Positions 8,712-18,439 are shown, counted from the first letter of the stretch. The stretch is DNA of 64,000 nucleotides from Nostoc indistinguendum CM1-VF10 (GCA_019359215.1 JAHHHS010000004.1:102939-166938), one strand, 5' to 3'. Notes: a model not told the origin generated them from the sequence alone. A program made the numbers and translations.

Positions 8712-9578
8712 TTATGCCTGTGGCATTTTCGAGGTACCATGCAGTCTTGGATCGGGCACAGGAGGTTGCGGTTCTGGACCTAGTGGTTGGGGATTTTCCA
8801 CATACTCAAATTCGCCTTTGCCATCCATTGAGGGGCCTTTTGCCCAACGACCTTCAGAGCTTTCTGTGCCTTCTGAGTGATTCCAGAACTGATAAGAAAA
8901 CTCGCGTTTTTCCAATTCCAATGGGAAGGAACTAGGAACCGGAGTGGTTTCCATTCCAGAGCTTTCTAAATCTTCAATGGTTGCTAGCCACAAGTTTTGA
9001 TGCATGGTGTCACGAGCGATCATAAAGCTTAAGGTATCTTTCACCCCTGGATCGTCGGTCATCTCATACAGTCGCACTGCTTGCAAACGTCCTTGACTTT
9101 CGGCGTGAAGATTAGACCGGAAATCTGCCAACAGGTTACCACTGGAGACAATAAAGCGACCGTTCCAAGGATAGCCGACGCTATCAGATGGTGTTGCACC
9201 CAAACCAGACACAATGGCGTGTTGAGGGTTCATCGCCGCTGCCATAATTACATCCCGTGGGCTACTACCGCCCATTACCGCACCTACTACCGCATCTTTT
9301 GCACTTTCTTCTTGCATTTTGATCGGCGCTTTATCTAGAAGATGGGCAATCATCGTTGCCAGCATCTCAATATGACCGATTTCTTCAGTACCAACGTCTA
9401 GCAGCATATCTCGGTACTTGGCAGGGCCTCGACAGTTCCAACCCTGAAACAGATACTGCATCATCACCGTCATTTCACCAAAAGTGCCGCCAATGAGTTC
9501 TTGAATTTTCATTGCGTAAACTGCATCTGGTTTTTCTGGTGGCTTAAAATACTGAAGTTTCTTATTGTGATAAAACAT
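8712..9578 (-). CDS. Manganese catalase (non-haem)
   Basis: The 288-residue protein disproportionates hydrogen peroxide with a dinuclear manganese centre in a ferritin-like four-helix bundle. The metal ligands of the family can be placed: Glu35 (GTFGEM), Glu66 and His69 (GTEEIGHIE), Glu160 (NLHAESQGRL) and His193 (RDTMHQNLW). The C-terminal tail (about 220-288) is long, proline-rich and polar, as in other cytosolic cyanobacterial members. It stands upstream of the decayed IS element and next to a stress-type cluster (10.1-16.4 kb), consistent with peroxide defence during drying or high light. The regulatory link is inference. Confidence 0.92.
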   Translation of the reverse strand: MFYHNKKLQYFKPPEKPDAVYAMKIQELIGGTFGEMTVMMQYLFQGWNCRGPAKYRDMLLDVGTEEIGHIEMLATMIAHLLDKAPIKMQEESAKDAVVGAVMGGSSPRDVIMAAAMNPQHAIVSGLGATPSDSVGYPWNGRFIVSSGNLLADFRSNLHAESQGRLQAVRLYEMTDDPGVKDTLSFMIARDTMHQNLWLATIEDLESSGMETTPVPSSFPLELEKREFSYQFWNHSEGTESSEGRWAKGPSMDGKGEFEYVENPQPLGPEPQPPVPDPRLHGTSKMPQA

Positions 9579-10164
9579 TTGAATTCCTCGTTAATAGATG
9601 TCGTTTACACAAAATCAAACAGTTGCCAAACTTTTATGCGATTTTGCGTAGCCTCTTATTACTAGGAAACTAATCAAATGCTTTATCTTCATCAGCCTCT
9701 AGTCTGATAAAAAAAATACTTTTAAATAAGTATTCCGACTAGGGCTTTTTTATTTATAGTTCTGTCTAGGAAAGGATTTCATAAACCCCTGGCTTATTTC
9801 GAGAAAGGTATAACCAAAAGACAGTAGGGTAGCACAGCTGTGCTACCCTACCAAATGCCTACATTTAGAAAGAGGCAAGGGGGATGGAAAAGAATTGGGA
9901 TTCGGCACTTCTCTACGAGAGGCTGCGCCCTAAGCATAGATATGACGCAGCCTTTACGACAGAGCTACGTAACTAACCCACCTGTTGCGTTAACTTATCG
10001 CTCTTTACAAGAACCACATCCCCTGTTGTGGGGGACTCAGACCCATGTTCCCCCGTTCATTCCACAGCAAGATGAGGTCATTTCCCCCTGCTCCCTGCTC
10101 CCTGCCCCCTGCTCCTACTCGCTGCCCTCTGCCTCTTCATTGAAAACGGCTTGTTATCTGTAGC
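9579..10164. other. Intergenic region with palindrome and short repeats
   Basis: No supported gene was found. It contains the catalase promoter side, a 28-bp perfect palindrome at 9824-9851 (TAGGGTAGCACAG and its complement, extended by one G-C pair), a fragment of the CTCTACGAGA repeat family at about 9912-9926, and a run of CCCTGCTCCCTG-type heptameric repeats at about 10084-10132. The open frame at 9840-10163 is built from these repeats. Confidence 0.6.
9824..9851. repeat. Perfect 28-bp palindrome
   Basis: Bases 9824-9837 are the exact reverse complement of 9838-9851, with no loop. The related half-site GTAGGGT/ACCCTAC recurs at about 34877-34911, so this is probably a dispersed repeat and not a private operator. 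Confidence 0.7.
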
Positions 10165-10506
10165 TTAATTCTCATCCCGTCCGTGGACTTGAGCCGGTGG
10201 ACTGGTTGCTTCAACAGCCGTGAATGGTTCCAGGATTTTGTATGTGTGGCTGGCTCCTTTGGGTACAACCCAAGAATTTCCAGGCTCTAGCAAAATCATT
10301 TGCCCTTCAATGTGCAATTCGGCACGACCATTAATTACATAACCAACTGTTTCATAGTCGCGCGAAGCTGGTTCTTTGTCTTCGTTTGGTTGTTCGTCTT
10401 CCCAAAGACGCATGGAAATAGATTTACCAGAAGCAAGATACTTCTGACCGAGTTTACCTTTAGGGGAATAGGTAGAATCTATTTTTTTAACGCTGGTATC
10501 GCTCAT
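10165..10506 (-). CDS. Small cupin-domain protein
   Basis: The 113-residue single-domain cupin starts at MSDTSVKK. AAGGTG lies just upstream, and this start sits 7 bases after the stop of the dehydrogenase gene at 10514. The beta-barrel pattern is visible as GYVINGRAELHIEGQ and LEPGNSWVVPKGASHTY, the two cupin motifs with a histidine in the second. The first motif has few metal-ligand histidines, so metal binding and catalysis are uncertain. Tight coupling to the zinc dehydrogenase upstream suggests cotranscription. Confidence 0.8.
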   Translation of the reverse strand: MSDTSVKKIDSTYSPKGKLGQKYLASGKSISMRLWEDEQPNEDKEPASRDYETVGYVINGRAELHIEGQMILLEPGNSWVVPKGASHTYKILEPFTAVEATSPPAQVHGRDEN

Positions 10507-10513
10507 AATCACC

Positions 10514-11683
10514 TTACGGTTTGAGTACAACTTTGATGCAGTTATCTTTCTTGTGCTTAAAAATTTCGTAGCCGTGGGGCGCTTGTTCTAGAGGTAAAGT
10601 ATGGGTGATGATAAAGGTTGGATCGATTTCACCGTTTTGAATCCGTTCTAACAAGGGTCGTAAATACCTATGAACATTTGTTTGTCCCATTTTGAAGGTT
10701 AATCCCTTGTTCATGGCAGCACCCATCGGGATTTTGTCAAGGAAGCCACCGTACACACCCGCAATTGATACGTGACCACCTTTAGCAGCAGATACTATTA
10801 CTTGCCGTAATGCCGTCGGACGGTCTGTTTCGAGGCGTACTGCTTGCTTTACCTGGTCGTAGAATGCCATAAAATCTGTGCCGTGTGCCTCCATTCCTAC
10901 TGCATCTATGCAAGCATCGGGGCCACGACCGCCAGTCATTTCTTTGAGTGCTTCGCCTACATTCACTTCTTCGTAGTTGAGAACTTCTGCTTTGCCGTAT
11001 TCTTTAGCCATTTGCAGCCGTTCAGGAATGCGGTCAAAGGCGATAACACGTTCTGCGCCGAGCATATATGCGCTTTTAATTGCAAATTGTCCGACTGGAC
11101 CACAACCCCAAACGGCGACAATATCACCAGGTTTAATGTTGCAGTTCTCGGCTGCCATATAGCCAGTGGGAAAAATATCTGTTAAAAATAGCACTTGCTC
11201 ATCCGTTAAACCATCGGGGATTTTGAGCAAGCCTACATCGGCAAATGGTACTCGTGCATACTCTGCTTGACCACCAGCGTAACCACCGAATAAATGAGAG
11301 TAGCCAAATAGTCCTGCTGGGGAATGGCCCATTTGCTTTTCTACCAACCAAGCATTGGGGTTAGAGTTATCGCACAGTGACCATAAATCCCGATTGCAGA
11401 AAAAGCAGCTACCGCAAGATATAGTGAAGGGAACAACGACGCGATCGCCTACCTTCACATTTTTAACCGCACTTCCAAGTTCTACAACTTCCCCCATGAA
11501 TTCATGACCAAGGATATCGCCCTTTTGCATGGTGGGAATGTAGCCATCATAAATATGTAAATCTGAACCGCAAATTGCCGTAGAAGTAATTTTAACAATG
11601 GCATCGCGTGGGTTAATAATTTTGGGGTCGGGAACTGTATCTACCCGAACGTCGTTTGCTCCATGCCAGCAAACTGCTTTCAT
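10514..11683 (-). CDS. Zinc-dependent alcohol dehydrogenase, MDR family (copy A)
   Basis: The 389-residue medium-chain dehydrogenase resembles glutathione-dependent formaldehyde dehydrogenase-like proteins. Catalytic zinc ligands appear in [11 protein letters not shown] and GHEFMGEVV. The structural zinc site is [17 protein letters not shown] (four cysteines), and the Rossmann motif is [14 protein letters not shown] close paralogue of identical length lies at 12305-13474 with a small membrane protein between them, so the pair arose by tandem duplication. Substrate is unknown. The stress-type setting suggests aldehyde removal, which is inference. Confidence 0.88.
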   Translation of the reverse strand: MKAVCWHGANDVRVDTVPDPKIINPRDAIVKITSTAICGSDLHIYDGYIPTMQKGDILGHEFMGEVVELGSAVKNVKVGDRVVVPFTISCGSCFFCNRDLWSLCDNSNPNAWLVEKQMGHSPAGLFGYSHLFGGYAGGQAEYARVPFADVGLLKIPDGLTDEQVLFLTDIFPTGYMAAENCNIKPGDIVAVWGCGPVGQFAIKSAYMLGAERVIAFDRIPERLQMAKEYGKAEVLNYEEVNVGEALKEMTGGRGPDACIDAVGMEAHGTDFMAFYDQVKQAVRLETDRPTALRQVIVSAAKGGHVSIAGVYGGFLDKIPMGAAMNKGLTFKMGQTNVHRYLRPLLERIQNGEIDPTFIITHTLPLEQAPHGYEIFKHKKDNCIKVVLKP

Positions 11684-11855
11684 AATTATTTAGTCCTTAG
11701 TTATCATTAGTTATCATTTCTGACTCGTTAATATCAAGATAAACACACGATTTAGCTTGACTTTGAGACGCGATAGTTATCGCGTCTCAGTAAATTTCCA
11801 AAGGTTGTTTTACAGTGTATGAGTCAAAAAGTTAGACTCAAAAGTTGCTACGAGT

Positions 11856-12242
11856 CTAGACTCTATCTCTCAGTTGCTTGCTAGGAGGATTTTGGTAATA
11901 ACCTTCTTTAGTTTCAGTCAATGGCTGAACTGTTTCTTCAACTTTACTTTTTGTAGACTTCAGAAACTCTTTTGTAGCTCGAGGAGTTTCTTCATCCAAG
12001 TTTAACTTCTCGCGGATAGTATCAGCAGCGCTTTTTAATCTATTACCAGTATTTTCTACCTGAGGATTATTTATCTCGTCTGGGATTCCTTTATAATAAG
12101 TACCCTCTGGAGTTTTAACATCAGCTTGTGCTACATTAACGTAGGTAAAAGCTTGACCCAGTAAAAACATAAATCCTACTAGGAAAACTACAAGGATTTG
12201 GGAAATGCGAATATTCCGCAGCCAAGAACTTACTCGATTCAT
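11856..12242 (-). CDS. Small membrane-anchored or secreted hypothetical protein
   Basis: The 128-residue protein starts with a basic stretch and a hydrophobic segment at about 15-35 (ILVVFLVGFMFLLGQAFTYV) ending near AQA, which could be a signal peptide or an anchor. The rest is polar with charged helical stretches (AADTIREKLNLDEE, FLKSTKSKVEETVQPL). GAGG six bases before the ATG at 12242 decides the start; the longer frame begins at a TTG. It lies between the two dehydrogenase paralogues. No family was recognised. Confidence 0.65.
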   Translation of the reverse strand: MNRVSSWLRNIRISQILVVFLVGFMFLLGQAFTYVNVAQADVKTPEGTYYKGIPDEINNPQVENTGNRLKSAADTIREKLNLDEETPRATKEFLKSTKSKVEETVQPLTETKEGYYQNPPSKQLRDRV

Positions 12243-12304
12243 AAAAAACCTCAATTCTATTATGTAAGGTGTACAAATCCAAACACTGAATGACTATTCG
12301 CCAT

Positions 12305-13474
12305 TTAGGGTTTAAGAACAACTTTGATGCAGTTATCCTTTTTTTGTTGAAAGATGTTGTAGGCGTGGGGTGCTTGTTCTAGTGGTAATTGATGGGTGAC
12401 AACGAAGGATGGATCAAGTTTTCCATCCAAAATCATTTGCAATAACGAATGCATATATTTTTGTCCATGCATTTGTCCCATCCTAAAGGTTAGACCTTTA
12501 TTAAAGGCTGCACCCAATGGTATTTTGTCTACAAAACCACCATAAACACCCATGATTGAAAGAGTCCCGCCTTTACGACAGGCGACCATCATTTCCCGCA
12601 GAACGTGGGGACGGTCGGTTTCCAATTTGAGCTTTTGTTTTGTCTGGTCGTAGAAGTCTTCAATACCAACGCCGTGTGCTTCTAAACCAACGGCATCAAT
12701 GCAAGCATCGGGGCCACGTCCACCAGTCATCTCTTTCAACGCTTCGCCAGCATTAACTTCTTCGTAGTTAATCACTTCTGCTTTGGCAAACTTTTTCGCC
12801 ATTTCCAGGCGTTCAGGAAAGCGATCTATACCGATCACTTTTTCGGCTCCCATCATGTAGGCGCTAATCATGGCAAATTGTCCAACAGCACCGCAACCCC
12901 AAACGGCTACAGTATCACCCGGTTGAATATCGCATAATTCTGCGCCCATATAACCGGTGGGGATGGCATCAGAGATGAATAACAACATCTCATCCGGCAA
13001 GTCTGGCGGAACTTTAACAACACCCACATCAGCAAAGGGTACACGGATATATTCTGCTTGTGCGCCTGCATAGCCACCTAACATGTGGGAGTAGCCATAA
13101 ATAGCTGAGGTAACATTGCCGAACAATTTTTCTTCAATCCAACCTTTGGGATTGGAATTATCGCACAATGACCACATATCACGTTGGCAATAATGGCAAT
13201 TACCACAGCCAATGGTGGAAGGAACAACAACGCGATCGCCTATTTTTAAATTGTTGACTCCTCTGCCAACTTCCACGACTTCCCCCATAAATTCGTGACC
13301 AATAATGTCACCCTGTTGCACTGTGGGAATATAGCCACCATATATATGTAGATCAGAGCCACAAATCGCCGTGGAAGTAATTTTAATAATCGCATCACGC
13401 GGGTTTAGAATTGTTGGATCTGGTACCGACTGTACCCGCACATCATTAGCACCGTTCCAGCAGACTGCTTTCAT
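12305..13474 (-). CDS. Zinc-dependent alcohol dehydrogenase, MDR family (copy B)
   Basis: The 389-residue paralogue of the protein at 10514-11683 keeps all zinc and NAD motifs: [37 protein letters not shown] and [13 protein letters not shown]. Both proteins share [15 protein letters not shown] and the C-terminal [12 protein letters not shown]. Differences cluster in the substrate-side loops ([14 protein letters not shown] against [14 protein letters not shown]), suggesting different substrates or partners. It is preceded by heptameric repeats at 13481-13530. Confidence 0.88.
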   Translation of the reverse strand: MKAVCWNGANDVRVQSVPDPTILNPRDAIIKITSTAICGSDLHIYGGYIPTVQQGDIIGHEFMGEVVEVGRGVNNLKIGDRVVVPSTIGCGNCHYCQRDMWSLCDNSNPKGWIEEKLFGNVTSAIYGYSHMLGGYAGAQAEYIRVPFADVGVVKVPPDLPDEMLLFISDAIPTGYMGAELCDIQPGDTVAVWGCGAVGQFAMISAYMMGAEKVIGIDRFPERLEMAKKFAKAEVINYEEVNAGEALKEMTGGRGPDACIDAVGLEAHGVGIEDFYDQTKQKLKLETDRPHVLREMMVACRKGGTLSIMGVYGGFVDKIPLGAAFNKGLTFRMGQMHGQKYMHSLLQMILDGKLDPSFVVTHQLPLEQAPHAYNIFQQKKDNCIKVVLKP

Positions 13475-13480
13475 AGTTAT

Positions 13481-13530
13481 TAGTCCTTAGTCATTAGTCA
13501 TTAGTCATTGGTCATTAGTCATTGGTCATT
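13481..13530. repeat. Heptameric short tandem repeats
   Basis: Seven-base units of the types TTAGTCA and TTGGTCA are repeated several times with little variation. They are followed at 13541-13570 by GGACAAA/TGACAAG-like units. Such heptamer arrays are common in Nostoc spacers. Confidence 0.75.
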
Positions 13531-13576
13531 CGCTTTTGGCAAAGGACAAATGACAAGGGACAAAGAACAAATAACT

Positions 13577-14275
13577 CTACTTGCGTCCAGAAGTTTGACC
13601 TTCTGTTGTGGCGATTTCGCCGGCTTCCATTAGCATCTTGAAGCGGCGTAATTCATCGCCAATTTGCTGTTCTGGTTCTTCACCAAAAAGTTTAGCTACG
13701 GTAGCTCCCAATGCTCCACCGGGGGGGTTATACTCCAAAACAACCTTAACCTCCGTGCCGCGATCGCCTGGTGCTTTTTTGAAGCGAACAAAACCAGAAT
13801 TATCAATGTCTGCACCTTCTACAGAAGCCCAAGAAATAAATTCATTTTCCCGGTCTTCGAGAATATCTGCATCCCATTCTACTGTATTATCCAAAGGTGC
13901 ATTGGCAACCCAATGAGAACGTTTTTCGTTGTACACCTTAACAGATTTGAGATGCTTCATAAATGTGGGCAAATTCTCAAAGTCGTGCCAAAAGCGATAC
14001 AATTCTTCTGCCGATTTATTGATAGTTACCGTCTTTTCAACTTTGATGGGCTGGTTTAGACCTATTGCTTCCTGTGCTTTCTGAATTGTGCTTTGCTTGG
14101 TTGCACCTTGATAAACCAAACCGCCACCGGCTAAAGCCGTCAGCGCTCCTCGCAATGAACCTTGCCTTAAACCCATCAGCACCATCGCACCGCCACCGAT
14201 AAGGGATGCCCAACGCTCTACTTCACTAGCTTCTGGCTGGTTTGTACTTGATTTATCCCCTGATGTTGAAGTCAC
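13577..14275 (-). CDS. SRPBCC (polyketide cyclase/START-like) protein with N-terminal membrane segment
   Basis: The 232-residue protein has a polar N-terminus, a glycine/alanine-rich hydrophobic stretch at about 25-57 (SLIGGGAMVLMGLRQGSLRGALTALAGGGLVY), then an SRPBCC lipid- or ligand-binding fold at about 78-215. Typical SRPBCC features are VEKTVTINKSAEELYRFWHDFENLPTFM and WDADILEDRENEFISWAS. It matches the widespread cyanobacterial 'cyclase/dehydrase' proteins found with stress genes. The ligand is unknown. It lies in the same minus-strand group as the dehydrogenases and the PfpI-type protein. Confidence 0.8.
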   Translation of the reverse strand: MTSTSGDKSSTNQPEASEVERWASLIGGGAMVLMGLRQGSLRGALTALAGGGLVYQGATKQSTIQKAQEAIGLNQPIKVEKTVTINKSAEELYRFWHDFENLPTFMKHLKSVKVYNEKRSHWVANAPLDNTVEWDADILEDRENEFISWASVEGADIDNSGFVRFKKAPGDRGTEVKVVLEYNPPGGALGATVAKLFGEEPEQQIGDELRRFKMLMEAGEIATTEGQTSGRK

Positions 14276-14381
14276 TATTTTATATCTCCATTACTGTAAA
14301 TTCACCATCAAGGCGCAAATACCCTCTTCTTTCTTGTGTGTTATTTGCGCCTCTTTGGTAGCCGTCTACGTTCAAAAAACC

Positions 14382-15485
14382 TTACATTGACACAGCAGCC
14401 CCTGTAGTCGGCTTAGGAGGCTGAATCTGAGCTACTATCCGTGCCCGATACAACTGTGCTAATCGCTGTTCGTATTTCAATAAATCGTGGTAGATTTCTT
14501 TGAAAATAGCAGTTGCTACTGGGTCAGTGAACATTGCAGACAAATTGCCAATATCGCCGATACCAGTTTGCACATCACCTAAAGCAGAACGTAACTGATA
14601 TATATCATCACTTCCGGTCATGGCAGTTTTGACCTTGGCATAGTGATTGGCAATATTTGCGCCTAAAGAGGGTTTTTCGCCCAATCGCTGAAGATAAGTT
14701 TCCAGTTTTTGAATGTGGCGCTGTTTATTAGCAATTATTTCTTGAAAGACTGAGTTAACTTCGTTATCTGATTCCTTTTGCAAGTAGTTTTCAAATGCTT
14801 CTAGCGAATAACGTTCACCAGCAAGGGCATTATTTAAACCTTTGGTGATCTCACCTTTAGTTGAGCCACCCCAAGCATCAGCCAGCTTCCACCATTCAGC
14901 ACTTGTGTCTTTCTCATTTGGTAATGCGGCATCTTTGCCGCCATAACCCAAACGACTTAATATAGCTGTGGTGAAAATTGGCAAGTCTCCAGGTTCACGA
15001 GATGTAATCAAATTTCCGTCAACTACCACCGGTTCATCTAGATATTTTGCGCCAGCGTTAATCATGTCCTTGGCAATAGCGCTAAAACCAGTGGCTTGTT
15101 TACCTTTAAGCAAGTCGCCTTCAATCAAGACTTGTGGCCCATGACAGACAGCAGCAACTAATTTTCCTTGTTGTATAGCTTCTTGGACAAAACGTACTGT
15201 GTTGGTGTTCCGCCGCATTTGATCGGGAGCCATCCCACCGGGAATTATCACTGCGTCGAATTCGGCTGCGATCGCTTCTGTGGTTGTCCCATCCGCTTGT
15301 ATGCTAAGTTTGCCGCGTTTACCTTTATATTTTTCATTCATTCGGGAACCGAGGACTACTACCTCCATTCCTGCTTGTTTTAGTCCATTATAAGGAACTG
15401 TAAATTCTGCATCCTCTACTGCCTGTTCAATGAGGATGGCAACTTTTCTCTTACCGGAATGAGTGTTATGGTCAGTCATAGTCAT
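14382..15485 (-). CDS. PfpI/DJ-1 family protein fused to a ferritin-like C-terminal domain
   Basis: The N-terminal 195 residues form a DJ-1/PfpI domain: KVAILIEQAVEDAEF, a conserved acidic residue near DAEF, FDAVIIPGGMAPDQMR and the nucleophile elbow AAVCHGPQVL with its cysteine. Family members are proteases, chaperones or deglycases. The C-terminal part (about 215-350) is all helical, with EITKGLNNALAGERYSLEAFENYL and ANKQRHIQKLETYLQRLG, resembling DUF2383/ferritin-like bundles. The frame is open from a GTG at 15497, but AGGTG is well placed for the ATG at 15485. The fusion fits repair of oxidative or glycation damage; the role of the second domain is inference. Confidence 0.78.
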   Translation of the reverse strand: MTMTDHNTHSGKRKVAILIEQAVEDAEFTVPYNGLKQAGMEVVVLGSRMNEKYKGKRGKLSIQADGTTTEAIAAEFDAVIIPGGMAPDQMRRNTNTVRFVQEAIQQGKLVAAVCHGPQVLIEGDLLKGKQATGFSAIAKDMINAGAKYLDEPVVVDGNLITSREPGDLPIFTTAILSRLGYGGKDAALPNEKDTSAEWWKLADAWGGSTKGEITKGLNNALAGERYSLEAFENYLQKESDNEVNSVFQEIIANKQRHIQKLETYLQRLGEKPSLGANIANHYAKVKTAMTGSDDIYQLRSALGDVQTGIGDIGNLSAMFTDPVATAIFKEIYHDLLKYEQRLAQLYRARIVAQIQPPKPTTGAAVSM

Positions 15486-16002
15486 AGATGTTATCACCTG
15501 TTTATTTCTAGTATTTAACTAGCTACCATATTGATCAATTAGGGCCGTTAAACAGCCAAAATTTTTTCATAAAAATTTGTTTGCATTGCTTAATTATCGA
15601 ATTAATATACTTGTTGGTTACCTTCCAAACAGTTCTTCGTAATCGGGAGATAAATGGCTATGTAAAGCAGGAAACAATTCTGGGACAATAGCATTTTTTA
15701 ACACAGTAAATACAGCCCGAAGGCTAAACTTAAATTTTTATTTTTGCTCACGAATAAAATAGTTATGAGCGAGAACTTGGCTACTGAATAGCTTCGATTT
15801 GAGAGTTACTAACTCATAACTAAAAACTTCAACTACATAGTTCCTTGACCATGAATTCATATTTACAATAGTATGACCCGATAGGTACTTTAGCTTCGTT
15901 CCAAGGGGATAGATTATTTTATTTCTAAAGCTATACATCTCTAGTAAGACAACTTAGTGGCAGGAAAACGTTATTGTGAGAATGCACAAAAGGGCTAGTA
16001 TC
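15486..16002. other. Intergenic region with a possible DUF2267-like remnant
   Basis: No intact gene was found. On the minus strand, 15728-15618 encodes SLRAVFTVLKNAIVPELFPA and continues to PDYEELFGR and a stop, without a start codon; this resembles the end of a DUF2267-type protein. The remainder is AT-rich promoter space for the genes on either side. Confidence 0.35.
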
Positions 16003-16401
16003 ATGGCAGAAAAAGATCATAATGACGAAATTGAAACCAATGATTTGCCACAGGAAATCACCGAATCCTACGGTACAGGTGTAAAAGACTTACCGGGATA
16101 CAATATTGGTGGCCGCTCAATGAGAGCAGAAAGACAGGAGTATACAGAAACTAGTCCTGAACTCACTGGTGGCGATGTTGATGCTTATTGGCAAGATGCA
16201 GATGCAGTTGGGGATGAAGCTGTTGGTGGTAGTACTTCCACTCCCGATCAAAATGTAACTGAGGAGCTAGAAGCAGCAGTAGGGTTAGAAATGGATGATT
16301 TTGCCTTTCTGCGTACCAACGAAATTTTAGAGGAACGTGATGATTCTCGCTGGGAGTTAGATCCGAAGTCTTCTGAAGATTATCAAGATCGGCGAGAATA
16401 A
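16003..16401 (+). CDS. Acidic DUF6335-type cyanobacterial protein
   Basis: The 132-residue protein is strongly acidic and hydrophilic. Its pattern ESYGTGVKDLPGYNIGGRSM, then ELTGGDVDAYWQDADAVGDEAVGGS, TPDQNVTEELEAAVGLE and a terminal RWELDPKSSEDYQDR is that of small cyanobacterial proteins I know as DUF6335. The function is unknown. Low complexity and strong hydrophilicity recall desiccation-related proteins, but that is only a suggestion. The start at MAEKD (16003) has AGGG upstream; the frame is open from a GTG at 15976. Confidence 0.7.
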   Translation: MAEKDHNDEIETNDLPQEITESYGTGVKDLPGYNIGGRSMRAERQEYTETSPELTGGDVDAYWQDADAVGDEAVGGSTSTPDQNVTEELEAAVGLEMDDFAFLRTNEILEERDDSRWELDPKSSEDYQDRRE

Positions 16402-16794
16402 GCTCAAGAAAGGCAGAAGCCTTACGTATTCGTACTGTACATTCAAAAATTGAATGTTGGCATCAACAAATTAATGTCGTGGAATTGGGTCGTACTTATA
16501 AAAGTACTGTCAAAAGAAAACTAGCATCTACCTACCGAAATACTTTCTGAGAATATCTCAATTTAGCAGCATTCCCATTGCTAATTTTTTTACCTTACCA
16601 AAGACAAGCATTATTTCTGGTTTTGATATAACTGTAATACTTCCAATGCAGGACTAAACTATGCCAAATTTATGTTCTGCTTATAATTGTTCTTCTTTAT
16701 GATTCCAATACATCTGTCTTTAGTAGGGTCAAACCCTAAATGTACATTTGATAACCTTGCTAATGAAATTAAATAATTGCAATTGGAGTTAATA
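16402..16794. other. Intergenic region, promoter side of the first carotenoid protein gene
   Basis: No gene, repeat or clear promoter was recognised in these 393 bases. They are AT-rich and separate two plus-strand genes. GGAG at 16785-16788 is the ribosome site of the next gene. Confidence 0.4.
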
Positions 16795-17286
16795 ATGACA
16801 TTTACACAAACTAGCGATCCAACTATTCGTGAGCATGTCCAAGCTTGGCAACAGTTGGATGTGGATCAACAACTGGCTTTATTTTGGTTCATTTACAAAG
16901 AAATGGGTAAGTCGATTACGCCAGCTGCTCCTGGTGCTAGCACTGTTTCTCCAGAAATTGCTGAAGGTTTGTTTAATCAAGTTAATGAATTATCTCACGA
17001 ACAACAATTACAAGTTCAGCGTGACTTGATTAATAAAGCCGATACCCTAATATCTCGTGAATATGGTTCTTTGGGTGATACCACCAAGCTACTATTTTGG
17101 TATCGATTATCTCAAGGTATGGATAATGGTACTATCATTTCTGTACCTTCTGACTATGAACTTCCCTCAGAATGTCAAGAGTTGTTTGGCAGAATTCAAG
17201 GATTAGAGTTTGAGCAACAAATTACTCTTTTCCGTGATTATGTTTCGCCAATGGGTGCTGAAGCAAAGCCAGGTGCTGAAATTTAG
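16795..17286 (+). CDS. Helical carotenoid protein (OCP N-terminal domain homologue)
   Basis: The 163-residue protein corresponds to the all-helical carotenoid-binding half of the orange carotenoid protein without the C-terminal sensor domain. Key OCP positions are kept: WFIYKEMGK (Trp31 and Tyr34, equivalent to OCP Trp41 and Tyr44) and LLFWYRLSQGM (Trp102, equivalent to Trp110). APGAS and GLEFEQQITLFRDYV also match. Such proteins bind a ketocarotenoid and quench phycobilisome excitation or singlet oxygen; which of these this one does cannot be told. GGAG six bases before the ATG at 16795 sets the start. A rho-independent terminator lies at 17518-17573. Confidence 0.88.
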   Translation: MTFTQTSDPTIREHVQAWQQLDVDQQLALFWFIYKEMGKSITPAAPGASTVSPEIAEGLFNQVNELSHEQQLQVQRDLINKADTLISREYGSLGDTTKLLFWYRLSQGMDNGTIISVPSDYELPSECQELFGRIQGLEFEQQITLFRDYVSPMGAEAKPGAEI

Positions 17287-17941
17287 CACTTTTGAAGTTT
17301 TTAAGCTCCTTGAGGCTACCTTTTTAGTCCCCAAATGGCGATCGCTGTTATACCAAGTTGATTTGGTTGTACTAAGATTCAACAATCAAAATGTCTTTAC
17401 TTTCCACCAGGTTTAGGCGATCGGTATTAGTGTAGGCTTACCAACCTGCGATATGCAGCATTGCCTTCATAAGAGGAGTAAGGGTGTTATAACCCTTTTC
17501 TTAAAACTAGCTATGTTCGCCAGTCGGTTAATATAAAGCTAAATTTTGATGACTGGCGTTTTTATTTTTTTTGATAAATAAACACAGAGCAAAATTAAAA
17601 CTCTTACTCTTTGTTCATATATATCTTTAGAGGTTGTTTTGGCGATCGCTAAACAATGGTTAGTCATATTTAATAATTAAGCTATGATACAATACCCCCT
17701 AATAGAATAGATACATTGCTAACATAAATTATTGCAAAGTAATAAAAACTTAGGATTGATACCTTAGATGACAGATAGACGATTAGCGTGAATTGTTTCC
17801 AGCAAAACAGCTTTACCAAAATGAAGTGATGTTACCTCATTTTGTTTTCGAGCAAAGCGAGAATCAAACTGCTTTAAGGCAGGATTACAATTTTCACTCG
17901 ATATTTTTTTAATTAAGTAGTTAATTACTTTGAGGTGTTTT
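17287..17941. other. Intergenic region between the two carotenoid protein genes
   Basis: No gene was found in about 650 bases. It holds a small hairpin (AAGGGT...AACCCTT at about 17480-17497), the terminator at 17518-17573, a fragment of the AGAGGTTGTTT end motif at about 17629-17639 that matches the termini of the element at 59573-59857, and AT-rich sequence leading to the GAGGTG ribosome site of the second gene. Confidence 0.5.
17518..17573 (+). terminator. Rho-independent terminator
   Basis: CGCCAGTC (17518-17525) pairs perfectly with GACTGGCG (17551-17558), followed by TTTTTATTTTTTTT. It lies downstream of the first helical carotenoid protein gene. Confidence 0.8.
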
Positions 17942-18391
17942 ATGACTTCTACGAACGTCAATTTTTTAGAACAAAGTGTAGCAAAATTTAAGAATTTAGA
18001 TACCGACGATCGCCTGACTGTGCTATCTTTACTTTATACTGAAATTTCTGATGAAATTCCAGCGATCGCTCTCAATGATGTGCCAAACGAAAAAACTGCG
18101 AATTTAGTTGCACAAATTCAAAACCTGCCACAGCAGGAACAGGTTTCTGGTTTGCGTCAGTTGCTAAACCAAGATGAAGTAGGGGAAACAGCAATTCCTG
18201 CTGAAGAGTATGCTTCAATGAACGTTGATGATAAATTAGCTTTTTGGTATCAATTAGCCCAAAACTTGGGAACTACAATCATTGGTATACCAGATGACTA
18301 TATACCTTCTGAAAAAGCTACAGAAGTAGTAGATTTACTTGATACACCGAACATTGAGGATTTAGTGACTTTCTTCAAGCAGGTGCTGTAA
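17942..18391 (+). CDS. Divergent helical carotenoid protein paralogue
   Basis: The 149-residue protein is a shortened and more divergent homologue of the one at 16795. The helix with KLAFWYQLAQNLG keeps the Trp-Tyr pair equivalent to OCP Trp110. In the other helix, Tyr32 (equivalent to OCP Tyr44) is kept, but the Trp41 equivalent is a serine (TVLSLLYTEIS), and the APGAS loop is missing. Carotenoid binding is therefore plausible but may differ. GAGGTG before the ATG at 17942 sets the start; the frame is open from a TTG at 17930. Confidence 0.78.
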   Translation: MTSTNVNFLEQSVAKFKNLDTDDRLTVLSLLYTEISDEIPAIALNDVPNEKTANLVAQIQNLPQQEQVSGLRQLLNQDEVGETAIPAEEYASMNVDDKLAFWYQLAQNLGTTIIGIPDDYIPSEKATEVVDLLDTPNIEDLVTFFKQVL

Positions 18392-18439
18392 CAGTTTTGA
18401 GTTAGGAAACGTAGGTGGGGCATAGCCTCACCTTTATTT

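Noticed and set aside
9840..10163. 107-residue open frame after the palindrome
   Set aside because: It starts inside a palindrome and runs through CCCTGCTCCCTG repeats, so the peptide is repeat-derived.
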